This document shows, one piece after another, positions 21,758 through 33,912 of a stretch of 64,000 bases of DNA. The translations under genes and the position numbers were made by a program. Positions within the stretch are counted from its first letter, which is position 1; the number at the start of each line of letters is the position of its first letter. Origin of the DNA: Aquatica leii (Eukaryota; Arthropoda; Insecta; Coleoptera; Lampyridae); assembly GCA_035610365.1 (NCBI GenBank), contig CM069435.1, positions 62,245,389 through 62,309,388 on the forward strand, written 5' to 3'. The notes below the pieces were generated by a model. It saw nothing but the letters and a program-made list of their open reading frames with translations. It was not told where the DNA came from and did no database searches.

Positions 21758-22040
21758 TTGATTTACTTTAGCGTCAAAGTATTATGTATTTCGGCTCAAT
21801 TATTTATATATCTACGTAATATTATTTATCAGCAAAAAAATAAAAATTTTGTTAATATTGTCAGGCCGTATTACAAGTATACTCTCGAATATCATATTCT
21901 ATTATATCTATGTTTTGTCATCAAAATATTCAAACCGATCAAAAAGTTTCTCATAATTGTGCTGATTACAATAAATAAAAAATAAAGATGGGTAGGTACT
22001 ATTCACTAGATTAATGAGTAATCAGAAATTTTACAGGATA

Positions 22041-22345
22041 AGCTAGGTGACACACTGGAGAAACGAATTTCAATATCAAATAACCCATGTACTTATATGA
22101 AACGATGCACACTGGCGTTTCGGAAACAGGAGACCAGAAATTGTTTCGGCAACAAGTTGCGCGAAACGCAACGTGTTCTGTTTCTTGTTACTTGTTTCGT
22201 GAAATTCGTTTCATTTGTAAGGACGGAATAGTAAAATTTATGAAACTAGTTTCTACAGTGTGCACTAAACGAGAAACTAGTTTTATGTAAACTTGTATCA
22301 CAAACAAGTTTCACGAAATTCGTTTCTCCAGTCTGTCACCTAGCT
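22041..22345. mobile_element. 305-bp MITE with 30-bp terminal inverted repeats
   Basis: Left end AGCTAGGTGACACACTGGAG continuing AAACGAATTT, and the reverse complement of the right end, agree at 29 of 30 positions. The interior is full of GTTTCG/CGAAAC words and an internal echo of the end (gcacactgg...gtgtgcac). No coding. Flanks give no clear target-site duplication. The superfamily cannot be decided by eye; hAT or piggyBac-like derivation is possible. Confidence 0.85.
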
Positions 22346-22426
22346 AAATTAACAGACAAGATAAATATTCTAAGCTCTAAACAGTGAAAAATAATACTTT
22401 TTCCAACATCGCTTCTGAAAATGACA

Positions 22427-22453
22427 CTTTCCTCACTCAATGTAGTGAGGAAA
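22427..22453. repeat. Short perfect hairpin TTTCCTCAC/GTGAGGAAA
   Basis: Nine-base arms around tcaatgta. Isolated; probably part of a dispersed repeat that continues to about 22560. Confidence 0.6.
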
Positions 22454-22974
22454 ATAGGCGTTTGCCATCACTAGTAAGGAAAAGTCATTTCCATAGCAAC
22501 GTTAGAATACAAAATCAGCAACTAGATTCTTGGAGGGTAAAAAATTATAAAGAAATTTAAAATTGAGATTCATTTTTGCGATGTTGGAAAAAATAGTATA
22601 CACAATTCGTGATAAAAGTGCTATTTTTACGAAACTTCATTGTCAGTTGTCACTTCTGAACATTTACGCAAGAATGTGAAATATACACTTACAAAGTACG
22701 AAAGGAGCAAACTCATTGTAGAGGGCAGCACCAATCAAGGCCACACAAAGTGGGTTGTGTTTTGGTTATGTTACACACCATATTTCAGCAATAGTTGTGG
22801 GGACATGTAGTGGTGTCAAATATAGATGGGTAGGGAGGGCACGTAAATACGTTTAAAAATGGTTAGAAAAAGTGTGGCCATATGTAAGGCCCCAGTAGTG
22901 AAGAAGGCCACTAAAGTCATATTATAGTAGGGCGTGTGTCCACACAATTGTTGCGCACCCTAAACACACACACA

Positions 22975-23100
22975 GACATCAAAATTTTTTTGGTCAAAAA
23001 TACATTTTTCTGATTCAGGAGACCTTGAAACATAAAATTATGCAAGAAAAAATTTTAAAAAAAACTGCGATCGCTTTACTTACCTTATAGAAAAGAATAG
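22975..23100 (-). repeat. Dispersed repeat R-A, 5' part (minus)
   Basis: The reverse complement contains gcgatcgca, catgtttcaaggtc-like sequence, ctgaatcagaaaaatgtatt and tttttgac with gtctgtgtgtg, matching 57240-57360. Confidence 0.75.
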
Positions 23101-23229
23101 ATGGCTCGCAGACTTACGTTTTGGACTGGTATAATAAATTCGGTGTAGGAATAAAATGCTAAAAAAAATAATAACTATCCCTATGCGGCTAATGTCAAGT
23201 CGACGTTACTATTTACTTATTACTTGTAA

Positions 23230-23990
23230 AAATGAACTCTTTATAGATGTATGTGACCAAATTCAAGCAAGAATTACAGTAATGTGGGGTTGAAGTGTGC
23301 GGACACAGAAGGTTCTCAGCGTACGTTAAGCTACCCAGCGACATCGGGGCAAATCGTGGATAGTTTAAAAAAACCATGTGCGAGGTTCCTTAACCCCCAA
23401 ATGAATTAAATTGATCTCACCCACAATTTCTTTTTAATTCGTTTGCCCTTAGCGAACGTGAACCAACTACGTGGTGTCGGGTTTACCAAACACAAATACG
23501 ACGATCACAAAGGACGAACAATCTCTACGACTTTTGCACCTTATATGTGGTAAAAGTAAGAGCGGGGCCAAAAACGCTGAAATAAATAGAGTTGCTCGAG
23601 GTACAATTACAATTGACGACTTCCTTACCAGGTGTTATACGTTTCTATCTTTTAAGCTGCCGGACAAATCCCGTACAGGAGCTGTTGATTCACTGCCCCA
23701 AAATCAAAAATATAGCCAACGGTGCAATATTGGAGTAGCGAGGTAAGATTCCAATTAAAGTTATTTTAACAAATCTCACTAACTTCCACAACGTTGCAGC
23801 TCTTTCTCAACGTTATCAATCTAAGAATGTCGCAAGAAGAAAGTCGAGTTATCAACGGTAAGAGGTCAAGAACCACTTTATCTAACTGGGTCAAATAGGA
23901 CGTGTATGGCTGTTCGCCTATACACAGGCGTTTCTGTTCTCAGCGGAAATAATAATGTTACCATCGGTTATTGTTATCTACTCAGAACCA
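23230..23990. other. GC-richer block, unrecognised
   Basis: This block stands out from its AT-rich surroundings and has one 91-codon open frame (23471-23746, plus) with no motif I know. Both strands were read; no transposase, RT or host domain was recognised. It may be a degenerate element or part of an untranslated region. Confidence 0.3.
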
Positions 23991-25240
23991 ACTAGGTGTT
24001 TGTTAAGTTTTATACTTTAAGTGGTTTTTTCGTCATTTATTAACGTTTTCAATCTATGATTTTTTTAATTCCTTTTTCTTCTACAATAACTAACCAGTTT
24101 ATTAAATTTTAGCACTACACCACACACTAAAATATAAAATTTTTATAGTTATTTATAATTAAGTAATTGTTAATTTTTGGTTTATTTGTTATTACGTTCT
24201 ACTTATGATGTGTTTTTCCTATAATAAATGCAGTAGCCCGTCGAACTCAACACATACGTTTACCACTTTAAAAAAAATAAAGTTAGAAAATCTTTTTACT
24301 TACTTTCTTTTAAATTCTAAAAAGAAGTAAAAATAACAAGATCTCTATTTAGATTAAAACAAAAAAATGTATAAAAAAACCAACAACTGTTACTAAAACA
24401 CAAAAGAAAAAGACTTAGATGGTGTTGACGTAACATAAGAATAAAGTAAAAATAGTAAAATAAAGTTACCGAAAAACGAATAATAAAATTTTTACTTTCC
24501 AGAACAAGAGGAATAGAATAATAATGATAACTTTGAATCGTGTAACAAGTTTTTTTATATGTAATGTTCTTTTCTTGTATTTTATTTGAATGAATTATAC
24601 TTTTTCATTTAATTAATAAATTCATTCTGTATCTAATTTATTTGTTTAAAATTTTGTCTGTGTTTGTTTTTGAATGTTTTGCTGAAATATTAGTAAATCA
24701 TAATTTTAGTATACATTGCATATATTGTTGTACTTTTATTAAATAATTATTTAAAATTTTAAAACAAACTGTTTAGTAAACTTTATGTTTATTTACATAG
24801 TAAACAAACAAAATAAGAAATTTAAAATGCAACTACAAAACGTATTTTTTTTAATTCATTATTTGTTTATAAAGATAAGATCACCTAATGTAATTCGTAA
24901 GTTAACAAATTTGATTTACTATATTTCAAAATTTAAAATTGTTTAAAAAATAAATAACAATTTGTTTTTAATTTATAAAACATATATTAAACAAACAATA
25001 TTATTTGAATTCCTGTGACGTCGATTTGTTACAATTTGATAAATAAATAAGAAGCATTAAACTTAAATATCTAAAAAAAATTAACCAAAATATTGCAGGG
25101 GTAATAAAGAAATTTTCAATTTGCAATTGATTGTCAAATATACGTCATTAAAAAGAAATAGTTACGTTGTTATTTAATGACGGTATTTGATATTCACGTT
25201 AGTCTTTCATGAACTACACGGTAATATAGAGAAGCAAACA
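23990..25240. other. AT-rich DNA upstream of the defensin, no gene recognised
   Basis: No coding or RNA gene supported. 24280-24520 is notably A-rich on the plus strand. Confidence 0.5.
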
Positions 25241-25276
25241 GGTAAGATGCTTGTGGGGATTGATAACAAAATTAAA

Positions 25277-25285
25277 CATATAAAA
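25277..25285 (+). promoter_or_regulatory. TATA box of the defensin gene
   Basis: acaTATAAAAgacg lies about 62 bp before the ATG at 25344, leaving room for a start site ~30 bp downstream and a short leader. Just upstream, gtggggattgataac contains a GATA-type word next to a G-rich half resembling part of an NF-kB site; the pairing is usual for insect immune promoters, but the kB half is a poor match. Confidence 0.5.
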
Positions 25286-25343
25286 GACGCTTTACAACTT
25301 CTGTGTTATTTATCTTAACTATATAGTCATAAGCAGTTTAAAT

Positions 25344-25664
25344 ATGAGAATTTTTGTGATTATCTTGTATATAATATTAGCAACTATCGGATGCATAGCT
25401 GGTGAGTTTAATTATTCCCTTTAGCGATAATAAACCAAAGCACTGTACGATAAAATAATTTCCTAAATTTATATCAAATTATAATTATTCACGAATAATT
25501 TTATCAGGGATACTTAAGCGTATTTAATTTCAGTCACACGACCCCCTCCTGGATGTAATTCTAGGATAGCAGATCATCGAAAAAATTGTTCTAAAATTTG
25601 TCGGAGTTATGGACATGCCGGCGGATACTGCTCAGTGACTTATAATTGTGTGTGCTACTCTTAG
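25344..25664 (+). CDS. Defensin-like antimicrobial peptide (CS-alpha-beta), two exons
   Basis: Exon 1 is 25344-25401, a GT-AG intron (GTGAGT...TTTCAG) covers 25402-25533, and exon 2 is 25534-25664 ending in TAG; the phase-1 splice gives 62 residues. Residues 1-19 (MRIFVIILYIILATIGCIA) are a signal peptide. The rest is a short secreted peptide with six cysteines spaced C-x10-C-x3-C-x9-C-x5-C-x1-C, with CSKIC, GGYC and CVC, the hallmarks of arthropod defensins; C3-C4 and C4-C5 spacing is exactly that of insect defensins, while the first loop (x10) is shorter than the usual insect form. Predicted role: membrane-active peptide against bacteria or fungi in haemolymph. There is no pro-region and no dibasic cleavage site between signal and mature peptide (VTRPPPGC). 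The frame is intact and the splice sites are good, so I take it as a functional gene. No AATAAA was seen soon after the stop. Confidence 0.88.
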
Positions 25665-25699
25665 TAGTTATAAAGTAATTTATTATAAACAATACACCA

Positions 25700-27180
25700 C
25701 TGTATCAGTATTATTCTTGTCTGTGTATTCAGACTTAACGAAAATCGATATAGGTAACAAGAAACACCGATTCCCCCATGCAATATGAAGAACTTTTATT
25801 CTTTCTTCTTTTATTACATTTGCATAAATATAATACTTTGTTTAAAAATTTATATTTTAAGGCTGTGTTTTTATACTACATTTAGTGGTTGTGAGTTTTA
25901 AGTTATACTGAGGATTTGTTTTGCGATGGATTACAAAAAATACGTAAGAAACATTATTTCCTTTTAAAATCTAAAACTGTTCTTGTCGCTTTTATAGAAA
26001 CATATTTACAAGAAACTATCAAGACATGGATAAATGCTAATGCTACTTGGCCTAAATGGTGTAAAAAAACTTGTACACAAACGTAAATTAAATAAAAAAA
26101 ATTATGACAACAGTTTGTGTAAAGTACAACATTTACTAATAAAATAATATGAATGTTGCAAAACATTAGTACCTTATCTAAACACACTTCTTAGATTAAC
26201 AAATATGTTAAAAATCTAACCATATTTAAGAAAGTATTTCGTATTATTATTGTGGATAATATATAGTGATCAAGTATATGTAAAATTATTCAAAATTTTA
26301 GTTTATTTGCACAAAGATAAAAAAACACAAAAATACTTCAACTGTTATAAAAAAAAACTATTGTTTCACAAATTAACATAAAATTAATTCAAAATAATAA
26401 AATCAATGTTTCAAAACAACGATAATCAAATAATGTCTGGATAAAATTTATAGACAAAACAAATATTGTTTATAGTAAAATATTATTCAGTTTTGCAAAA
26501 TAAAAAACAAAAATATTTTTAACAAACTTCAATAATTAAAAAAACATAGTACTCAACTGATTCCGAACATATGTCATTGCTTTTTAATTAAGAACGCTTA
26601 GAATTTACTTTTTTTATAAACATTGTTGTTTTTAAATTAATCAAACCCTTGCAAATTAATGAAAAATTTAAATTTTAGAAGTTTTTTTCTTCTTGACAGC
26701 TTTGATTGCATCTCTTAAATAAAGTAATTTAAATGTTTACACAAAGTAAGTTTTTCTATTGTTAATTAAAAAAAATTAAGCAGAAAATTTCAGCTAAAAT
26801 AAGTATAAAAACATTATTAATAAAAATAATGAAACAATCAAATTAGTAACAAGTGAAAAATAATACTGTTTTCAAAATATTACGAAATTTACCTAGACAT
26901 TTTAAGTGCGATTGTTTACATAATGGATAGCAATTATCTTTATTACTAAAAATTTAATCAACTGTAATTGGTTGTTGGTTAAGTTGAATATTGCGTTTGT
27001 GTCACATTTACAGCTGTTTGCAGAAATAAATTATAAGAATAAAGAAAGGTTAGTACTCTTACATATATGTATGTGATATATGCATTGGATTTTAGTCCAA
27101 ACAAGTTTTGAATTGAAAAATTGATGCGTATTGTTCGAATAATTGACGGCTTGTCATTAGTAGTAATTTATATAACAAGC
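25700..27180. other. AT-rich DNA downstream of the defensin
   Basis: No second defensin or other gene was found on either strand. Nothing supported. Confidence 0.5.
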
Positions 27181-27867
27181 GTTGAAAGTAAAGCATAGCG
27201 TAACGAACGTCAATAGAGGCAAGGCCGCAGTTCGAGCGCTGCATGAGTTACGCTATCAAACTTTTGACGAGAGTAATAAACATTATTTTTTGTCCTGTTC
27301 TTTTGAAATTTTTAAGAAAATTAAAAAACTACAGTGAAAACATCACAAATATGTTGGCAGTAGGTACATATATAACTAACTGAATCTCTCAATTTTGAAA
27401 TTGTTTTACGTAGTACCAACTTCTAAATAAATAATAAACTAATATTTAAACTTATGATTTTAAACGTTTTTCTACTAATTTTAACTAAATTTTACCATTT
27501 TTTTAAACAGATGTTTTACCAGACAGTATTCTACTTACCTAATAATTGAGTTTCAAAGCATAAATATACGTAGATTATGATTTTCTACTTTGCCACCCTA
27601 GAATGTTTTCGCAATTACGTAACTACACTAACAAACTGGTGTTTTTAACAAAATCAGCACAATAAAACACTTTAAAGCAAAAAATCTTAAATACTTTGAA
27701 TATTTAACATGTGAAAACGAGTATTAATTTGTGTATTATAATTTTAATTCGATTTAACTTAATCTTAAGTGAATTGAAGCAAAATGGTACAAATATACAA
27801 ATTAAAGTAAAAGTACAAACATTATTGTTTATATTTTATTGTGACATGATAACTAAACATAGCATGC

Positions 27868-28895
27868 TGGTCGGACTTCAGCCTGACCCGGCCCAATGTC
27901 CGGTTTTAATTCGAGTCCGGTTTCGGGTCAAGCCGAGAAAATCGAGTCAGGCTCCAGGTATATATCTTCTAGGCTTCGAGCAGAGCCGCGCTTACCGTCA
28001 AGATTTGACCCGAAAAATCGGGCTTTCTATGCCAATCCAAAAAAATCAATGCTGAATAATAAAATATCTATTTAATAGTTATTATATAAGAAATAAAATA
28101 GTAATACAGTTTATTGTTTTTCAATATGTTTTTGTACGCTTGAATTTAATTTAATTAAGCCAGAAATTATATATAATTAACCAATTTCATTGCTTAAACA
28201 GATTTTATTACTACTATATAGTTTAAGATTAAGTATCTTTTAATAGACCACTCCATTTAATTAATGAATATGGTAATATAAAACATATGACTTTCTTAAG
28301 TTTGTTTTTGTTATGGCTAAAATTAAGTGTGATTTATTATCCTTAGCTCCGACGTGTCTCATTAGGACATGATTAACATGTATAAAAACTGCAGATGTAG
28401 TTAATTAAGCGGTTAAAACTTTCTAAATATGTTTTTCCTGTAAAAGTTGGTTTTGTAAATACAGCTGTATAATTTCTTTTATACAAATTTATCAGCTGTT
28501 CAACACACATTTGGTTCACTTGCATTGACTATCTCTTCTTTAGGTCGAACAAAAAAACAAAACTTTTCGAAACGACCGTATTTCAAAAACGACGTAACGT
28601 TTAATCTAAAAAATACAATTAAAGATTTTTCTGATATTCGAACGAGTTAAAGCTTGGATCGCAGGTTATCAGGAGGTAAAAACGTAAACTTATAATACCA
28701 CATTTTATAGATTAAAAAGTTGAGGTTTGGCTCGGCCCGATATAAAACCCGGCCCGATTTTGGGTCGGTCATCGGACCCAGTCGTAGAAAAAAAAATCGG
28801 AACGAGTTTCGGATTGGTTATACAGTTTTTAGATTTAGGCCGGGCCGGGGGGTTTCTATCAAAACTTGGATCGGCCCAGCCCGATTCCATCCCTA
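27868..28895. mobile_element. Non-autonomous DNA element with GC-rich inverted ends
   Basis: Two GC-rich blocks (27868-28035 and 28725-28893) full of GGCCCG/CGGGTC words flank ~700 bp of AT-rich sequence. The right end reads, on the minus strand, TAGGGATGGAATCGGGC, a typical hAT-like terminus; the left end (catgctggtcgg...cctgacccggccc) is more worn. The 114- and 60-codon open frames over these blocks are by-products. No transposase inside. No 8-bp duplication could be confirmed. Confidence 0.6.
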
Positions 28896-29359
28896 AATTC
28901 GTATCTTTTAGTTGTTAAATAAATCTACTTTACTTACAATTTTTATTTTGTTGCTGTCCAAAAAAACCAAGTTAATACAATCTTGAAAACAAATACAGAG
29001 TGTTTTAGAAATACTGACAAACGTTTGAAAAATAAAATTACTAAGTATGTTATAAGAATTACTCGTAACAAAGTTGTTAGTTCAATAAATTAAGAAAATT
29101 CAAATAAATAAATATAAATTAAACAAGTGATTACTGGATGACTACCAATCTCAAAATTTATAAATATGTATTTGATATTTTCTTAATAATATGCCAGTTT
29201 TTACCAAAAAAAGTCTCGGCGACGTATTTTAGTTAACTACAGGATAGTTGAAATAATAGTTTAAAATGTTTGTAAGAAACCTGCTTAACCGTTCAAAAAC
29301 TCTAGTTATCAAAACCACACAACAAAACTGATAAAGAAAAAAACAAGATTACTGAGACA

Positions 29360-29542
29360 CTTAAAAAAATGTAATTTTTATGAATACCTTGAAAACGGGA
29401 CGTTCAATCGTTGTTCTGTTGTCACCATTGTAATCAGCGCAAAAAATAACATTAGTTTGCACATTAGGTTAACCGACCTTGTAGCTCCAATAATAACGGA
29501 AGTAGCAATGGTGAACGTTTAACTTTGAACACGGTGTATATG
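29360..29542 (+). repeat. MITE-like repeat, copy 1
   Basis: Direct repeat of 31588-31756: tgaataccttgaaaacggga, cgttcaat, gttgtcaccattgta, ggaagtagcaatggtgaacg, acggtgtata. Each copy has an internal inverted pair TCACCATTG/CAATGGTGA. The pair brackets the transposase remnant at 30047-31197. Confidence 0.65.
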
Positions 29543-29837
29543 TATTACCAAAATTAACCAAATTTAAATTAACGCGTTTTATAATGCATTATTATTATAT
29601 TTCTTTTTTAATTAAAATTTCGCATATTAAAAAAATAAGAAGGACAAATGCAACTATTTAAACCGTTAAACACTTTACAATAAAACAATAACATTTCAGT
29701 AACCAAAGTTTACTTTTAAGTATTGAAATATTGTTTATAAATAAGACCCACAACTCTTTTACAAACGTCATTAAACAGGAAGTCATTAATTTTGAACAAT
29801 AAAAGTATTGTCTTTTATTTATTCAATAATACATTAT

Positions 29838-29884
29838 TGCGGAGTTAACTACATTGCCAAAGTTAACAATGCTTTATGCAACCC
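29838..29884 (-). repeat. End fragment of the 4690-4864 MITE family
   Basis: The minus strand reads GGTTGCATAAAGCATTGTTA followed by acttt...atgtagttaact, matching the left end of the 4.7 kb element over about 47 bp. Confidence 0.65.
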
Positions 29885-30046
29885 GGTCTTAAATTTGACT
29901 GAAAAATAACATTTTTTTAAACAGAACATCCCCATATATTTTTACATATTTAAAAAAAAATTAAATTTTAAACAAAAAAGTTTGTATACATAATCACTCT
30001 AAACTTAAAAGTAAACAAATAAAAAACACTTAAACTTAAGAAGACT

Positions 30047-31197
30047 ATGGATGAAACGTTAGATAAATTAGAGCTGCAAATAGTTGTTTCTCAATATTTT
30101 CGTTTTGATAGCTTTAAAATATCTTTCACTCATTTACATGTGTGACATGCTTGAGGTATATCTTGAGTGCAGAAAGAATTCTGCAAATGTACTACAGCAT
30201 TACTAGATTAGATTTCTGAATCGTCAAACACCAAATAGTATTTTCGAAAGTCATACAAAAAGTTTAAAAACAATAAAGTTACATCTAAGGAAACAAGACG
30301 AAGCAAGCTTTTTATATTTGATGAACATTCTGAAGCATTTCTTGGAACGGATCAGAGAACTATCTAGTTGGATGTGAAAAAAGGCATATTTTAAACGATT
30401 CTGCTTAAGCATAAACTTCATCCCTATAAATTGAAAAAGGTGCACACTTTAACAGCTGGAGATTCAGCAAGAAGAGTATTTTTTAGTAACTGGTTATTAA
30501 ATTTTTGTAATCAACGTGGAGATAACTTCAAATTTATTTTATGGTCTAATGAATCTAATTTTTACGAATTCTAGTGGCACGTGCAACAAATACAATCTGA
30601 TCAATCCAATTTTTCCACTTTAGGTATGTGCAACAAACACAATCAAGATTACTGGAGCAGAGCAAATCCTCTTATAACAGATCCACGTAATCCCCAACAC
30701 TGATTTAGCTTAAATGTTTGGTGTAGTTTAATAGGATCGCAAATTGTTGGTCCCGTTTTCTTTAGCGGGAATTTGACTGGAGAGAGATATGCCGCGTTAT
30801 TAGAACTAATTATTAATAATTTTCTGAAAAACATTTCGTTGATTGCTTACTCACGTGTTCACTTTTAACAGGATGAAGCACCTGCTCATATATATTTTGA
30901 GAGTGTTAAGTTATTGACAAGAATTTTTGGCTGTCAATAATAGGTGCAAACGGGCCAATTCGTTGGTCTGTTTGGTCGCTGAATTAAACGTCTCTCGATT
31001 TCCATCTTTGGTGTTTTATAAAAAATGAAATTTACAAACAACGGTATCAAAATGTGGACAAGTTAGAAGACACATATACAAAAACTTTACATAACATTTA
31101 TGGAAGAACTCTTCTCAAAGTGACAAAAAGTGTTATCGGGCGAGCTCAAAAATGTATTGGCCAAGAGGGCAATGCTTCTGAACATTTATTTCTATAG
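30047..31197 (+). pseudogene. Degenerate IS630/mariner-like DDE transposase (copy 2)
   Basis: Plus strand. An N-terminal remnant (MDETLDKLELQIVVSQYFR) is followed after many stops by LLKHKLHPYKLKKVHTLTAG, FFSNWLLNFCNQRG and FILWSNESNF (first Asp block with Asp replaced by Asn), then LNVWCSLIGSQIVGPVFFS and GERYAALLELIINNFL, then QDEAPAHIYF (second catalytic block, Asp present) and a last part near 31020-31197 (KNEIYKQRYQNVDKLEDTYT) ending at TAG. It is the same family as copy 1. Stops in every part rule out function. Confidence 0.82.
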
Positions 31198-31569
31198 AAA
31201 TGTAAGATACCTAATCATTATTTCGTATGACGTTGTTTTGTAAAATATCTTAAAGTACGCTATCACATTTCAGTTTGTTCATCATGCTTCTTGTTTTTTT
31301 AATAATGTAGTTTCATTGTTTCTAAATTGTTTATGTAATCTCAAACAAGATTGGACATTTAGTGTTCGACGGTTCGTAAATCTTATCTGGTAATGTTGTA
31401 ATGCTTCTGCAGATTTCTTCACTTAAGTATGTAAAATTTTTTCCTATATAAGTTTTATAGCATTTAACATTAAAAGTTTAATTGCTTATTATTTATTTTA
31501 AATTTTGGGTGATTATGTTTTAACAATTTTTTGTTCAAAATAATTTTTTTCTTTTGAAATTTATAAAAA

Positions 31570-31756
31570 TATGCAAGGTGTTCTATTTAAAAAAAATGTT
31601 GTTTTTGCGAATACTTTGTAAACGGGACGTTCAATTGTTGTTTTATTGTCACCATTGTATTTATCAGCGACAAAAATGACATTGGCTTGCCTATTTAACT
31701 CCAATAATAACGGAGATAGCAATGGTGATCGTTTAATTTTCTACACAGTGTATATT
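31570..31756 (+). repeat. MITE-like repeat, copy 2 with candidate ends
   Basis: Starts tatgcaaggtgttctattta and ends acacagtgtata, i.e. approximate inverted ends TATRCA..GTGT. The body repeats 29360-29542. The 66-codon open frame inside is not gene-like. Confidence 0.55.
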
Positions 31757-31859
31757 TTTTCAGTGTTAGTTTCGAAACATGCAAGAAAAGCAATAAACAA
31801 CTACTTAGCAAGAACAATACACATCTTGGCAGATATAAAATTATAATACTACACGCCGA

Positions 31860-33530
31860 ATAAATACCAACTTAAAGGCGATGTATTCTAACACTGTAAA
31901 TAAGCATTCTTCTGTCCCATTTTTTTATATACATAAGTGTACATCATAAACTTTTCATAACTATCACAATTAATATATTAATTAAAAATTTAATTAAAAA
32001 CTATGAAATTAGTTACAAAAACGATTAAAATTGCATTTAAGTAACATCACATACAATTAATACTCAATTTTTGTCTCTATAGTACTCTATAGTACTTGAT
32101 GTAGACTAAAATTACAATAAAAATTAATATCGAAAATGATCTTCATTAATTGAGTTACTAAAAAAACTAAACTTAAAAACTATAATGACAATGTGCCTAA
32201 GTACTACTTATGTTAACTTATAATTATCGTTTTACATACAGGTCAACATCGTTCACAGTAAATTAAGTGTAGGTACCTACTGTGTGTATTAATATAAAAC
32301 TTTTTTTTACAAACTTTTATTATTTATATGTCAGTGTAGCAGTGCATTTTTGCAAGTATACAATTTAGGTTTGGTACTTTATTTATAAATTTCAGTTGTT
32401 GCCTTTCTTAATTTAGTTTTACTGTTAAACACGGAATCTACCTTAAACTATTACAAATTCTACGCCAGTTTATATTTTTACTTAAGAAAACAGACAATAT
32501 TTGTGTTTAACAAAAAGCGAGTCTGTTTCTGAATTAATTTGGTAAAGATTTTTGTTTTTGTTTATTTTACGTGCCATAAAGAAATATGTAAACATTATAA
32601 AAACTGCGTTTGTTTATGTTAACAAAACGAGATTACTTTTTGAGTAGTAAAAGACCTTGTTTTACGCAGTTCCTTTTCAAACCTAGAAATGTCTAGTACA
32701 AATATTATTACATTACTTACGAAAAAAGGTTTTCAAACGTATATCTCATATTACGTAATATGATAAAAAATGATGTTTTATAAACAATTTATAATTTTGT
32801 AGTAATTCTTGTTGCTGTGTATCTTTTAACTAGTAAACTTAAATTTAATTGCGTTTTAAATATTATACTTTATTTTAAAAAGTTTATAAAGTACTCAATT
32901 GTAAAACAGTTTTCAAGCTAAAACAGATAACTGTTACAACAACATATTTTCCAATAAGTACTTTTTCAATTCAATACATAAATGTTTTTCTGTAGATGAA
33001 TTAGAAATTAGTTGATTTCGTAATATACTCGTATGTGTATGTGTGTATGTGTATATATAAGTGACTAAATACTTGTATTATCATTTATAGTGTTTGCATC
33101 TACAGTTTATAATTTTGTATCTTTTATTAAGGAAATTATACATTCAAAACTTAAAACTTAAACTGACTGTATTAACTTAGTACAATAAAATAATAACCAA
33201 ATAATCTGTTTTTAAAGACCTGACATTAGAATTGTCAAAAACTACTGAAGCTATTTAAAACCAAAAAATAGTTTTAAAACTATGATAAAATGGAATGGTA
33301 TTTTGTTATTTAAATTTTTAACTTTTTATGGCTATCTGTTTGATTTTTAAATTTGATTATAATTAGAAAACACTGTTAATTATATTAATTTTCATTTTTA
33401 TGAAGTCCCCAGTAAACACAAAATTGATAATTAATGGTAAAGTAGTTTGTCCTCCTGTTGGCAAATTGTAGTTAGTTTGAGTTTTTTATCTTCTTTAGGA
33501 GGGACAATAAAAACCACTCTAAACTGTTTT
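31860..33530. other. AT-rich DNA with a GT microsatellite
   Basis: No gene recognised. 33030-33058 is a short GTAT/GT repeat (tgtgtatgtgtgtatgtgta). Confidence 0.5.
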
Positions 33531-33534
33531 TATG

Positions 33535-33575
33535 GCTACGTTTCGTGCCTCTAGCGTGCACTTTTTCAGGCCACT
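33535..33575 (-). ncRNA. Worn hammerhead-like motif, PLE-2 3' end
   Basis: Minus strand: CTGAAAA (for CTGATGA), A, GTGC, loop, GCAC, GAAACG. The core has lost two key bases, so it should be inactive. Neighbouring words cagtggc and gaaacg are as in the 17.8 kb copy. Confidence 0.55.
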
Positions 33576-33912
33576 GAAAATTTATTTACGGTAAGTGAAC
33601 AACATTACACAAACGCATAAAACAACTAACTGAATTTGTTAACAGGTACAGCATACAACAAAAAACTTACAAGAAAAGGTTACGAGTGGTGGTAGTCCAC
33701 TGGTCCAATAAGCATACCGTCTAATAACTTACTTAATCTAGTTAACATGAAATTAAGTCAATAATTAAAAGAATTTAAATATATGTACAAAGAAAACAAC
33801 GGACATTAAAGTTAAACAAACAATATACACTGAATGCAAATTCAAAAATAATTGTAACTATGATAAGGCTAATAGATAAAAATGACCATGAAATCGCATA
33901 CAACTATAAAGC

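Noticed and set aside
23471..23746. 91-codon open frame in a GC-richer block
   Set aside because: No motif, no conserved partner, no splice or promoter signals that could support it as a gene.
27190..27260. Possible tRNA: a ttcga word with a 10-bp inverted pair ATAGCGTAAC/GTTACGCTAT
   Set aside because: No cloverleaf can be drawn; the T stem and anticodon arm are missing.
27711..28055. 114-codon open frame
   Set aside because: Its second half is the GC-rich end of a non-autonomous DNA element and it has no protein motif.
32070..32100. Duplicated tctatagtac
   Set aside because: Two short adjacent copies only; too small to mean anything in AT-rich DNA.
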